Assembly: GCA_947683625.1 (NCBI GenBank)
Contig: CANTUR010000195.1
Location: 1,612,001-1,676,000 of the forward strand
Source of the DNA: Mallotus nudiflorus
Lineage: Eukaryota > Streptophyta > Magnoliopsida > Malpighiales > Euphorbiaceae
Reading direction: 5' to 3'
Length of the DNA stretch: 64,000 bases
The translations under genes and the position numbers were made by a program. The notes below the pieces were generated by a model. It searched no databases. It had not been told where the DNA came from and saw nothing but the letters and a program-made list of their open reading frames with translations. Shown here piece by piece: positions 24,286 to 36,313 of this stretch (the stretch's first letter is position 1; the number at the start of each line of letters is the position of its first letter).

Positions 24286-25553
24286 ATGGCAAGTATTATT
24301 CATGTTTGTTACCTGGATGTTTGGGTTTTGTTTGATCCAAGTGCCATGCATTCCTTTGTATCTCTTGTGTTTGCTTTAAAATCTTATTGGCAAGCTTTGA
24401 GGATGACTTTTCCTTTATCTATTGCCACTCCTCTAAGTGATTCTTTGGATACCAACATTATTCTTTCTGATTATCCAATTTTCATTGGAGGTGGACAATT
24501 GCCAGCAGATTTGGTGTTGTTGGATGTGATGGAATTCGATGTTATCCTCGGTGTAGATTGGTTGTCTCAACACTATACCGTTGTGGATTGTCAGAGTAAA
24601 GAGGTGATTTTCAGAATTCCTGATGAAGAAGAGTTTAAGTTTGTTGGTGATAAGATTTTTGCACTTCAGAATCTCATCTTTGCTATCATGGCTAGGAAGA
24701 TGCTGAGGAAGGGTTGTCAGAGATATTTGGCATTAGACAGGGATACTTCAATGGAGAAGTTATCACTTACAGATGTTCCTGTTGCCTATGAGTTTCCTGA
24801 TGTTTTTCCTGAGGAGTTGTCAGGTTTACCACCTCACAGAGAGATTGAGTTCTGTATAAATGTGGTTCCAAGCACTACTCCTATTTCGATGCCACCCTAC
24901 AGAATGGCTCTTGTAGAGTTGAAAGAGTTAAAGGAGCAGTTGCAGGAATTGCTGGATAAGGGTTTTTTCAAACCTAGTATTTCTCCTTGGGGTGCACAAG
25001 TCCTGTTTGTGAGGAAGAATGATGGTACCCTAGAACTGTGCATAGACTACAAAGAGCTGAATAAGGTGACAGTGAAGAACAAGTATCCTCTCCCAAGGAT
25101 AGATGATTTTTTTTTATCAGCTTTAGGGTGCACAGTTTTTTTCTAAGATTGATTTGAGGTCGGGTTAACATCAGTTGCAGATCAATGAGGCCAATGTTCC
25201 TAAAATGACATTTCGCACTTGATATGGTCACTATGAGTTTCTGGTAATGTCATTTGGCTTGACTAATGCACCAACAACTTTCATGGATCTAATGAACAAG
25301 TTATTTAGACCATATATGGATTAGTTTATGGTAGTCTTCATTAATGATATATTGGTGTATTCGAAGAGTATGGAGGAGCATGTATATCACTTGAGGACTG
25401 TACTGCAAACACTGAGAGAACATCAGCTTTATGTTAAATTCTTGAAGTGTAATTTCTGGTTGGGGAGTGTTGCATTCCTTGGACACGTGGTGTCTAAAGA
25501 TGGTATCCAGGTTGATCCACAGAAGATTGAGGCAGTGTCTGAGTGGCTTAGAC
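24286..25553 (+). pseudogene. Protease and reverse transcriptase part of pol, left of solo LTR 1
   Basis: The protease active site is altered (VLFDPSAMHSFVS where the family has D-x-G-[AT]-x-H). RT follows: the FPDVFPEELSGLPP and REIEFCINVVPS linker, the PYRMA entry, then 'CIDYKELNKVTVKNKYPLPR'. After a run of T's a stop and a lost Tyr codon occur in the motif around 25145-25170. The catalytic block reads FINDILVYS (about 25336-25365), so the first Asp of the family's F-[IV]-D-D is Asn. The reading stops at 25553, where solo LTR 1 inserted after 'AVSEWLR'. The enzyme is dead through stops and active-site changes. Confidence 0.92.
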
Positions 25554-25739
25554 TGTAATAACCTATATTTTTAAATTATTTTAATATATATATTGAGATA
25601 TACAGTGTTAATAAATTCTAAATTTTATTTTTTGATATTATTGTTTATTTATGATAAATATTCATATTTTTATTATATATATATTTTCTTATGTAAAAAA
25701 ATTTAATTAAATTCTATTATTTAAAAACTTTGCAATCAC

Positions 25740-25798
<59 letters not shown>

Positions 25799-28700
25799 GT
25801 GTTACTATTATGCATGTGCATTATTATTTCTATTATTAATTTTATTAATTTACAATATTTGTATTATTATTAAACTATTTAATAGCATTGTGTATATTAA
25901 TAATGTATTTTATTTGTATGTGTGTCTATATATATATATATATATATGTGGTCGAGGTTTATTTGAGTTAAAGTAATAATATAATATAAATTTATATTAT
26001 ATAGTTTTATTAATATATATATATATATATACAAAATATCGAAGAAGAAGAAAAACACACTGTAAACTCATATTTCGCCCGCACAACACGATTTCTTCAC
26101 CGTCACTGTGCCTCCCTTGCCTTCAGCTGACCACCTTCCTTCTGCCATCATCGTCGTCATCTTCTTTCTCTTCTTCGGTCGCCGGTAGCAGCAACAATAA
26201 GCTTCTTTCTCGCTGGCGTTCTTCCCTTTTCGGCCACCATTTTGAGCTCTACTGGTCTCTTTCAACTCCCTGAGCTCCAATGGTCCTTGTTCCAAGCTCC
26301 GTTCAAGCTCTAACCCGATTGTTTGTGAGTTTTGTTGATTTTTTGGTTTTTAAGCTTTTAGGGTTTTCATTTTTTTTGGTTTTATTTTCGGTTGATTTTT
26401 GAAAAATCCCTTTACAAATGTTGATCTTTGTAGCTTAATTTCATGAATATATTTTTTTTTAATTTTTGGAATTTATTTGAATTTTGGTGAATTTTTTTAT
26501 TATTTTATTATTATTTATTGAATTTTTGTAAATTAATTATTTAAATTATAAATTTGGATGATTTAGTGTTATTATATATTTTTATTAATTTTAGTGTTGA
26601 GAAAATAATTTTTGAGAATGTTATGTAAATTTTAGTAATATTTTTAGATTATTTGTATATTGGAAAATTAGGTTAAATGTATATTTTTGTTGAAATTATA
26701 GGTTAATTATATGTTTCAGATAATATTAGTAAAATATATGTTGATAAAATAATTTTAATGATTTTATATAATTTTTGAGGAAATTATTTAGTATTATGTG
26801 TATTTTGATTATTAGGGTAATTGTGTAATTTTGCTAAAATTATAGTTAAATATTATGTTTTGAATGGTTTTAGAATTATTTAAGGTATTAAAATGATTTT
26901 TATAAATTATTTACAATTTTTAACTAATTAATACTAATTTTCAAAAATTATTTTCAAATAATATATTATTTACTAAATTGGTAATTAAACGAGTTTTAAT
27001 TACTTTTAATAGATATTTAGGCTATTTAAGCTATTTGAATATATAAAGTGAATTTTTACTATTTAATATTGAATTATCGAGAAATTTGATTTTTAATAAT
27101 ATTATATTATTATTTTGGGATTTTTATTTAATTATTGTGAAAATAATTATATTGAATGTTTTGATGTTTGAATATGCTATATTTTGATATTTTGAGGATA
27201 TTTGTGGAATTTATTGATTTTTAATATATTTATTGTATTATTTGATTTTTGATGGAATTGTGGACTTTGATTGAGAATTTTATAGTTCGAGGTCCCAACC
27301 AAAGATGTTGAATATTCTGTTGTTTGAAGTGTGTTTTCTTGCAGGATCGACTCTACTTTTTAGTAGAGAGATGTCCGTTTTACAGAGGAAGCTCTGCCGA
27401 ATTTTTTATAAAATTCTTGTAAAACGTGACATTGGGTCGATCTTGAAATTTTATGTTTGTCTGTGTTCCGTATTCTTAGATTAAGTCTCTCTAGAAGTAT
27501 AAGTTAAATTAATTCTGATTTTCATTATTATTTTATTGTCTAGTTGCACCAAGAAAGACCAAGGCCTAGTGGATCGGGCCCATCAAAACAGTCTCGAGGA
27601 ACGCAAACTTGTGAGTTGTTATTTTATGTATACATTGCATTTAGGATGCATGTTTTAGATATTCATGTTTTGATTTGCATTTATTCATAATTGTTTCATT
27701 AAATGTTTAAGTATATGTTAGGTATATTTTTAGTATATTTTAAAATAAATGCATGTTATATTATTGATTTATACTTAAAATGGTTTTAGTATATTATTGG
27801 TTTATATTTCATATATTTTATGGTTGATTTGAATTTATTTAACATATATATACTTGAAATATACTTAATTTATTTTAGGTATATTTTTGGTATATATATG
27901 ATTTTTTTTTTTGTTATTATGGATGATATTATGCATTATTTATTTTTTCATATGTATGTTTAATTTTAATGAAGGATATCGATAGAATGTGCTACCTAGT
28001 GGGCAGCATTACGACCGTGTACGTACCGATGCGATAAATGTAGGGTTAAGTGAGAATCATTTGTGGTGAAATATGATTTGATTTGTTTGATTGATTGATT
28101 GATTGATTTGAGATTGATGTGATTGAATAGTGTGGTTGTTGGAGCTCGGTTGACTTAGTGTCTAGGGGCCAATCACACTGATAGTCAGACTGCTGGAGCT
28201 CGGTTGACTTAGTATCTCAGGGCCAGTCTACTGTCCAAATAGTATAAGAGAATTTATTTAGAATTAAGTGAGCCTGTATGGCTAGAGAGTTATTGTTGAT
28301 CGAGGTTGAGATTAAATAGGGTTCTATTTGATCCTTCATAAACAAATGTTTTTCCTAGTATTTATTATATAAAGTGTTTTCAACATTCGTGTGAAATACT
28401 TGTATATATATTTATTATATACGGATGATTGATTGCATATGACATTAGGAGATGCATGTATATATATTATAATAATTCACTCAGTAAGGTCTGACTCTCC
28501 TCAGTTGTTGATTTTTCAGGAGACTCTTCTTCTTGAGACCTCAATAGTAGGCCCATCCGCTGAATTTCTTCAGCCTCGGCTTGTTTATGTAAATTACTCA
28601 CTTGATTGTATTTGTACTCTAGAAAACTGCAGTAGTAGTAGTGAGTTGTATTTTATATTTGTTGGATGTTGGATGTATTTCAGAGACCTTTCTCTAAATA

Positions 28701-28890
28701 TTGTATAATATATTTTATTTTATGATATGAGAAGTTTATTTTATCATTATTATGGTTTGAGATTTTTTTTATGGTGCATATTTTATTTATTATTACATGT
28801 TTTTATTTTTTTAGGCTTGCTACGGGTTCCGGATTCGAAAGAATTCCCGTTCCCTAGTGCTGGTCATGACTTCCGGTTTAGGTCGTGACA
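25554..28890 (+). mobile_element. Solo LTR 1 of the same chromovirus family, inserted in pol
   Basis: Starts TGTAATAACC and ends CGTGACA. It is flanked by a perfect 5-bp target duplication TAGAC (25549-25553 and 28891-28895), and pol resumes in frame on the right after one TAGAC is discounted. Length is 3337 bp. It carries the same landmarks as the outer LTRs, but with clear divergence and a long ATT microsatellite, so it comes from another family member. With no internal region, it is a solo LTR left by LTR-LTR recombination. Confidence 0.95.
25739..25798. repeat. (ATT)n microsatellite in solo LTR 1
   Basis: About 20 uninterrupted ATT/TTA units inside solo LTR 1. The other LTR copies have only short ATT runs at this place, so the expansion is specific to this copy. 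Confidence 0.95.
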
Positions 28891-29896
28891 TAGACCGACT
28901 ACAGTTATGGAGATTCATAGTTTTCTGGGTTTAGCTGGGTATTATAGGAGGTTTATACAGGATTTTTCCAGAATTGCAGCTCCTATGACTCGCTTGACTC
29001 AGAAGAATGTGAAGTTTGAATGGTCAGATGCTTGTGAGAACAGTTTCCAGTTGTTGAAGGAGAAGTTGACCACAACTCCAGTTTTGGCTTTGCCCAATGG
29101 AGTAGACAAGTTCACAGTGTATTGTGTGTTGGCCTAGGTTGTGTGTTGATGCAAAATGGTAGGGTGATAGCTTATGCTTTGAGGCAGTTGAAGAAGCATG
29201 AACAGAATTATCCTACCCACGACCTAGAGATGGTCGCAGTGATCTTTGCTCTTAAGATCTAGAGACATTATTTGTACGGGGTGACTTATGAGATTTTTAC
29301 CGATCACAAGAGCCTTAAGTACATTTTTCAGTAGAGAGATCTGAATCTGAGGCAGAGGAGATGGTTGGAACTACTGAAGGATTATGATTGTAAGATCTTT
29401 TATCACCCAGGCAAGGCTAATGTGGTAGCAGATGCCTTGAGTAGGAAGTCCTTAGGTAGTCTTGCTCACATTAGTGTGGAGAGGAGATCATTGATCCAAG
29501 AGTTGCATGAGTTAGTGGATTAAGGTCTGATGATGAAGATGAGTAGATCTGGTGGATTATTAGCTCAGTTTAAGGTTCGATCAGTGTTGAGAGATAGGAT
29601 TAAGACAGCTCAGGGCCGAGATCCTATTCTAGAAAAGCTTGTAGAGAATGTTCGAGTAGAGAAGTTCACTAATTTCACACTTGATGATGAAGGTGTTTTG
29701 TGGATCAGTAGTAGATTGTGTGTTCTTAATGTGAAAAATTTGAGAGAAGAGATCCTTGAGGAAGCACATTCTACAGCCTACAGCGTACATCCAGGTGTTA
29801 CTAAAATGTACCACAGTATCAGAGACTTGTACTGGTGGGATGGACTGAAGAAGGATGCAGTTGATTATGTTACAAAGTGTTTGACGTGTCAGCAGG
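28891..29896 (+). pseudogene. RNase H and integrase zinc-finger part of pol, between the solo LTRs
   Basis: Pol resumes with 'EIHSFLGLAGYYRRFIQDFS', the RT connection. RNase H follows, but the expected Y-x-D-A-S block is lost at about 29120-29140 (FTVYCVLA then a stop), with a frameshift. In the new frame come 'RQLKKHEQNYPTHDLEMVAV', 'TDHKSLKYIF', 'QRRWLELLKDYD' and 'PGKANVVADALSRK'. Further on is the integrase HHCC finger ('HSTAYSVHPG', then 'CLTCQQ'). The reading is cut at 29896 by solo LTR 2. Stops include TAG for an expected Trp (near 29262) and for an expected Gln. Confidence 0.92.
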
Positions 29897-31082
29897 TGTA
29901 ATAACCCTAGTTTTTAAATTATTTTAATATTAAACGAGATATGCAGTGTTAATAAAATTTAAAAGTTAAATTTAATTATTTTACTATTTTTTGATTAATT
30001 ACTATTATTTTATGTTTAATTAAATTTTCTACGTAAATATATTATTTTGAAACTCATTTTTTTGGACATTTAAATTGCGTTATTATTATTTACTATTTTT
30101 GGATAGTATTATTTTAATAACATTAATTTAGTGCATGGTTATTTTAATATTATTATTATTTCTATTATTATTATTTTTTATTAATATACATTAATTGTAT
30201 TATTATTAAATTATTTAATGAGTATTGTTTCTATTTCATTAGTATTATTTGTATTGTTATTATTTAGTGTTAATTTATTTTATGTATATACATATATTAA
30301 TATATGTTTGTGTATTTATTGCATGTGTGTGTGTGGATATATTTTTTGGTGGAGAATTAATAGTATAAAGTTAGAATATAATGTTTTAATATAAAGTATT
30401 ATAATATATATATATATATATATACATTTGCAAATGAAGAATAAGAAAACGAAGAACATAAACACAGTATACAAGCTTCTTCCTTTCTTCCTCGTGCCAC
30501 TGTCTGGTTTTCTTTTCGGCAGAGTGCCTCCTCGACGTCCAGTAACCACCACCACTCCCTGTCACCTCCGCCGCCCTCCTCCTCATTTCCTAGTGCTGGC
30601 AGCACGTGGAACTCGAGAGAGACTGAAACCTCCATTTTTTTCGGCTATCCTTGATTCTGGCCACCATTTCTTACTTTTCTGGTGTCTAGCGACTCCTCTA
30701 GCTTTGGTGAGCTTGAATCTAACTTCGGTTTAAGCTTTAATCCATCCATTTTTTAGTTTTCTTGAATTTTTGTTTTTGAACATTAGGGCTTTCCAATTTT
30801 TTTTGGTTGATCTTGAATGATTCACACAATCTTCCTTCACAAAAGTTGATCTTGTTAGCTTAATCTACATGCAAATATTTTTGTGTGAATTATTGGAATT
30901 TATTTTAATTTTTGTGAATTTTTGAATATTTTATTATTATTTATTGAATTTTCATAAATTAATTTATTAAATTATAAACTTGGTATATTTGGTGTTATTA
31001 TAAATTGTTATTAATTTTAGTGTTGAGATAATAATTTTTGTGATTTTTATGTAATTTTTATAAATTTTTAGTTTATGTCAAT

Positions 31083-32527
31083 TGATAAGTTCATATTTTG
31101 TGCATATTTATAGTTAGTTTTTCATTAGTTTTCTTATATTTCTCCTTATGTTTTTAGGCTTAGAGGCTTAGAGTTTGAATCGGGAGCATTGGAACATGAA
31201 TTGGAGCTTAAAATCCAAGGATGAGTTGCCTATAGTAAGGTAACGACCATTACATATCCATAACGGTCGTTACCAAGCGCCTGAGAGGAAGGAAAAACAG
31301 GACTGAAGATCGTAATGGGCATTAAATATGTGTAACAGCCGTTACGGGTTGGCTGTGAGTTGTGTAACGAGCGTTACACTTGGATAACAGCCATTATCGG
31401 GCGATTGCGCAATTCAGGTTTGACAATTGAGTATTTTAGGCATAACTTTTTGTCCTGAACTCGGATTGAGGCGATTCAAGATGTGTTGGAAAGATAAGAA
31501 GGAATGATACAACTTTAATGAAAATTCCAAGACCTATTTAGTTCATCTTGAAGGGCTAAAGTTTTAAGAAAGTTAGCTGACCTGTATAAAGTGAGAAACA
31601 GTCCTAATTTCACTAGGATTGTGTTTCTTTTGGAAACCTAACTTATTCCTATTTTAAAAGGGACAAATTTAGGGGACTATATATATAAGGAAAAAGAGGG
31701 GAAAGAGGAGAGAGATGGGAGGTATAATCAAGAAACAACCAAGAGACAAGGGAAGATCAAGGAGGCTAGAAGATCAAAAAAGAGTTTTTATTTAATTTCT
31801 TTCTCATCTTTCTATTATTCTTTTGGAACATGTCTTTGTTATCCACCATGACTATGTGTGTCTAAGTTTTCTATTTAGGTTTTGGGAATAGGAGTAGCCA
31901 TTCCAATTTATGATGAACATGAGATTTTATTAATGTAATTTGAATTTTCAGTTAATCTTATGAGTTGTGATTATTTCATGCTTTCATTATTGGCCAGCTT
32001 GTTGCATGATATGGATGATTTTCACCAATGAGAGTTAGGAATTGCATTAGCTTAAATCTCATAAGACTTAAATAACTTGACCACGAGAGTAGGCGAGCTT
32101 TAAGGGAACCATGACTGTGAATAGGGTTTACGATGGTAGAACAATTGTTTGAGAGCTTAATGAGCTTAGATTAATTCCTTAATCACTACAACAAGTTAAT
32201 TCTTAATCTTTGCATGCTTAATTGAATTCAAGAGAATCATTAGGTGTTTAAGGACAATTGCCCTTAACTGAATTCAAATGCCCTTTTTATTGAATTGTAT
32301 TCATGAACATATTAGAATGGTGAAACTAGACCTAAGCTCTAAGATTTAATTATTTGATTTTACCTTATATTAGATTGCTGAATTATTTAATTTCATTTCA
32401 CTTATATTTAATTTGCTAGCTGAGAATTTAAATAAGAATATTGGTAATTAGTATCCAGTCTTCGAAGGAATGATATCTATTGTGCTACACTTCTTGATCC
32501 GTGCACTTGCGGGTTTTGTAGACAACA
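31083..32527 (+). mobile_element. Solo LTR of an unrelated family nested in solo LTR 2
   Basis: Starts TGATAAGTTC, ends GACAACA and has a perfect 5-bp target duplication TCAAT (31078-31082 and 32528-32532). The host LTR reads on smoothly from 'gtttatg' across one TCAAT to 'attgg', as in the other family copies. Length is 1445 bp with no coding part. A TATA-like 'actatatatataagg' lies at about 31677-31691, and an array of near-palindromic 'taacgg..cgtta' motifs at 31240-31412. The 3' end holds 'gatccgtgcacttgcggg', common near the end of plant LTRs. The family is not identified. Confidence 0.93.
31236..31415 (+). repeat. Array of palindromic 'GTAACG..CGTTAC' motifs
   Basis: Three diverged units, each with two near-palindromes about 20 bases apart. 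Examples are 'gtaacgaccattac' with 'ataacggtcgttac', 'gtaatgggcatta' with 'taacagccgttac', and 'gtaacgagcgttac' with 'taacagccatta'. They lie 270-440 bases upstream of the TATA-like box of this LTR, so in U3. The motif resembles a binding site for a dimeric protein; MYB-type cores (AACG/CGTT) are visible, but no factor can be named. Confidence 0.65.
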
Positions 32528-34761
32528 TCAATATTGGATTATTGGGTTAAATTAGTATTTTTGTTGAAACTATTGGTTAAATATGTATTTTAGTTGATAT
32601 TAGTACATTATATGTTGAGAAAATATTTTTTTATGATTTTATAGGATTTTTTATAGAATTTTTGAGTAATATTAGTATTAATATGTATATTTTGAATTAT
32701 TAGGTTAAATATGTAATTTTTTTAAAATTATAGCTAAAAATTATATTTTAATTGGTTTTAGAATTATTTAAGGTAATAAAATTATTTTTATAAATTAATT
32801 ACTATTTTTAACTAATTAATACTAATTTTCGAAAATTGTTTTCAAATAATATATTATTTACTAAATTGGTAACTAAATAGGTTTTTAGTAATTTTTAATA
32901 TGTATTTAGGCTATTTTAGTTATTTGGATTTATAAAATGAATTATTATTATTTTATGTGTAATTATTGGAAAATTTGATTTTTAATAATATTATATTATT
33001 ATTCGGGATATTTACGTAATTATTGTGAAATTAAGTATATTTAGTGTTTTAGTGTTAAATATGTAATATTTTGCTATTTTGAGGATATTTATGGAATTTA
33101 TTGATTTTTAATATATTTATTATATTATTTGGATTTTTGGTGAATTGTGGACCTCGGTTGGGAAATTGTGCAGTTTAGGATCCCAACCAAGGGTTGTGTG
33201 AATTCCGATTTTAGAAGTGCGTTTTTCTTGCATGACCAACTCTACTTTTTAGTAGAGACATGTCTGTTTTACAGAGGAAGCACTATCAAATTTTCAGTAC
33301 AATTCTCGTAAAACATGACATCAGGTCAACTTTGAAATTTCGTGTTCTGTAATCTTAAATTGAGTCTCTCTAGAAGCTTAAGTTAGATTTATCCTGATTT
33401 CTGTATTTATTTTATTATTTAGTTACACCAAGACTGAGGCCTAGTGGACCGGGCCCGTTAAACCAGTCTCATGGAGCGCAAATTTATGAGTTGTTATTTT
33501 ATGTATACATTGCATTTAGGTTGCATGTTTTAGTACGTATACATGTTTTAATGTATATTTATTCATAATTTTTTTATTAAATGTTTAGTATATTTTAGGT
33601 ATATTTTTTATATATTTCTAAATAAATGCATGTTTCATCTTCGATATATATACTTAGCATGTTTTTAGTATATTATTGGTTTATTTTTGGTATATTTTAT
33701 GATTGATTTGAATTTATTTGACATATATATACTTGAAATATACTTAGTTTATTTTAAGTATATTTCTGGTATATATATGGTTTATTTTGCTATTATGAAT
33801 GACATTATGCATTATTTATTTTCCTGTATGAATGATTTATTTTAAATGAAGGATATCGATAGAACATGCTATCTAGTGGGTAGCACTAGGACCGTGTACG
33901 TACCAGTGCGATAGATTAGGGTTAAGTGAGAATCATTTGTGGTATTATGATTTAATTGAGACCGATTGAATGATTGATTTGATTGAGATGTGATATGATT
34001 GATAGTGTGGTTGCTGGAGCTTGGTTGACCTAGTGTCTCGGGGCCAATCACACTGACAGTCAGACTGCTGGAGCTCGATTGACTTAGTGTCTCATGGCCA
34101 GTCTACTGTCCATATAGAATAAGTGAATTGATTTGAAATTAAGTGAGCCTGTATGGCTAGAGTGATGTTATTGTTGATCGAGGTTGCGTTTAAATAGGGT
34201 TCTATTTGATCCTTCATAAACATATGTTTTTCAGCATTATTATATAAAGTGATTTTCAACATCTATGTGAAATGCTTGTATATATATTTATTATTTATGA
34301 ATGATTAATTGCATTTGATATTAGGAAATGCATGTATATATATTATAACAATTCACTCAGTGAGGGCTGACTCCTCTCAATTGATATTTTTAGAAGAGAG
34401 TTTTCTTCTTCAGACCTCAGCAGTAGACCTATTCATCGGACTTCTTCCGCCCCGGCTCGTTTATGTAAATTATTTACTTAATTTTATATTGTACTCTAGA
34501 AAGCTGCAGTAGTGAGTTGTATTTAGTTTTTATTGTATGCGATTTTAATTAAGAGGCCTTTCTCTGAATATTGTATTAATATATTTTATTTTATGATATG
34601 AAAGAGTTATATTTTTATTACATTGGTTTATGATTTTAATTATGGTGCGTATTTTATTTTAATTACTGCATGCTTTTATTTTAAGGCTTGCTACGAGTTT
34701 TGGATTCGAAAGAATCCCCGTTCTCTAGCGCCGGTCATGGCCCCCGATTTAGGTCATGACA

Positions 34762-35892
34762 GCAGTTGAAAGCTGAACATTAGAAGCCTTCTAGAAAGCT
34801 TCAGCCTCTCCCTATTCTTGAGTGGAAGTGGGAAAGGATTGCTATGGATTTTGTGGTTAGTTTACCTCTTTCCAAGGATGGATACAATTTCATCTGGGTG
34901 ATTATGGACAGTTTGACCAAGTCTGCACATTTCTTGCCTATGAAAGCCACTTATTATGTAGCCAGATTGGCGAAGTTGTATGTTAAGCATGTTGTGTGTC
35001 TTTATGGAGTACCTGTGTCCATTATTTTTGATAGAGGTTCAGTGTTTACCTCTTATTTTTTACAGAAGTTGTAGGAAGCGATGGGCACCAGGTTGGATTT
35101 CAGTACTGCTTTTTATCCTCAAACAGATGGTCAGTCTGAGAGGACGATCCAAACACTGGAAGATATGTTGAGGATGTGTGTTTTGGATTTGGGAGGTAGC
35201 TGGGATGATCATTTGCCACTTATGGAGTTCGCTTATAATAACAACTACCATAGCAGTATTGGGATGGCACCATATGAGGCTTTGTATGGAAGGAAGTGTA
35301 GATCCCCTCTGAGTTGGGATGAGATTGGGGAGAGAGCGTTGACTGGACCTGAGATGGTTTAGGATACTGTAGAGAAGGTTATTGTGATTAAGAGGAGACT
35401 AGAGACCGCAGTTAGCATATAGAAGAGCTATGTGGATCTGAGACGCAGAGATGTGGAGTTCCAGGTATGAGACTATGTGTTCTTAAAGGTGTCTCCGATG
35501 AAGGGTGTGATGAGATTTGGTAAGATGGGTAAGCTAGCACCGAGGCATATTGGATCGTTCGAGATTCTGGAGAGAGTGGGCACTGTTGCATATCGGTTGG
35601 CTTTGCCTTCGAGTTTGTCTCAAGTACATCCAGTGTTCCATATCTCGATGCTGAGGAAATATATTTCAGACCCTTCGCATATGTTGCAGCCTGATAGTGT
35701 AGAAGTGAATGAAGACTTGACGTTCGTGGAAGAACCTGTTGAGATTGTAGACTATCAAGTTCGACAGTTGCGTTCGAAGCAGATTCCGATGGTTAAGGTG
35801 TTACGGCGAAGCAACAACGTAGAAAAGCATACCTAGGAGACCGAAGCTGAGATGCGAGTTTCTTACCCGCATCTCTTTCCTCGTTGGTTCTT
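34762..35892 (+). pseudogene. Integrase core and chromodomain part of pol, right of solo LTR 2
   Basis: Resumes at 'QLKAEH'. Then come the integrase core with 'MDFVVSLPLSKDGYN' (first Asp region), 'DRGSVFTSYF' (second Asp) and 'GQSERTIQTLEDML' (Glu), then 'EFAYNNNYHSSIGMAPYEAL'. After two stops the GPY/F-like region follows ('GKMGKLAPRHIGSFEILERV', then 'HPVFHISMLRKY'), and finally a chromodomain-like end ('QLRSKQIPMVKVL', with a stop where Trp of WETE is expected). At least six stops occur; most replace an expected Gln or Trp codon. In working chromoviruses the chromodomain directs insertion to heterochromatin. Confidence 0.93.
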
Positions 35893-35920
35893 GTAATTAT
35901 TCTTTTCTTATAATTTGAGG

Positions 35921-35945
35921 ACGAATTCCTATAAGAAAAGGACAC
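35921..35945 (+). other. Polypurine tract of the chromovirus
   Basis: A purine-rich 'gaggacgaatt' and 'aagaaaaggacac' directly precede the 3' LTR at 35946. This is the usual plus-strand primer position. 'ttgaggacgaatt' is also typical of the end of plant Ty3/gypsy internal regions. Confidence 0.7.
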
Positions 35946-36273
35946 TGTAATAACCCTTATTTTTAAATTATTTAATATAAATGGAGATATGCAGTGTTAA
36001 TAAAAAATTCAAAAGTTATATTTATTTATTTTATTATTTGTGATTAATAATTGTTATTTTATGATAAAATATATTTTCTATGTAAATATATTTTTTTTGA
36101 AACCTATTATTTTAAACATTTAATTTACATTATTGATTGTTATTTTTCGGATAGTATTATTTTAATAATATTAATTTTAGTGCATTATTATTTCTATTAT
36201 TATTTTTATTAATTTATATTATTGGTATTATTATTAAATTATATAATAAATATTGTATATATTATTGTTAGTA

Positions 36274-36313
<40 letters not shown>

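Larger units (their letters stand above)
29897..34761 (+). mobile_element. Solo LTR 2 of the chromovirus family, inserted in the integrase
   Basis: Starts TGTAATAACCC and ends TCATGACA. Flanks are GCAGG (29892-29896) and GCAGT (34762-34766), a 5-bp target duplication with one later change. The span is 4865 bp because another LTR is inserted at 31083-32527; without it the copy is about 3415 bp. It shows the family hairpins (near 33240, 33422, 33875 and 34004). It is more diverged from the outer LTRs than they are from each other. Confidence 0.94.

Noticed and set aside
25739..25798. CRISPR-like or satellite array
   Set aside because: A simple ATT microsatellite; no spacers, and the genome is a plant.
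30316..30635. Overlapping Gly/Glu-rich minus-strand frames in solo LTR 2
   Set aside because: Antisense of the CT-rich LTR leader; the same region in other copies reads differently.
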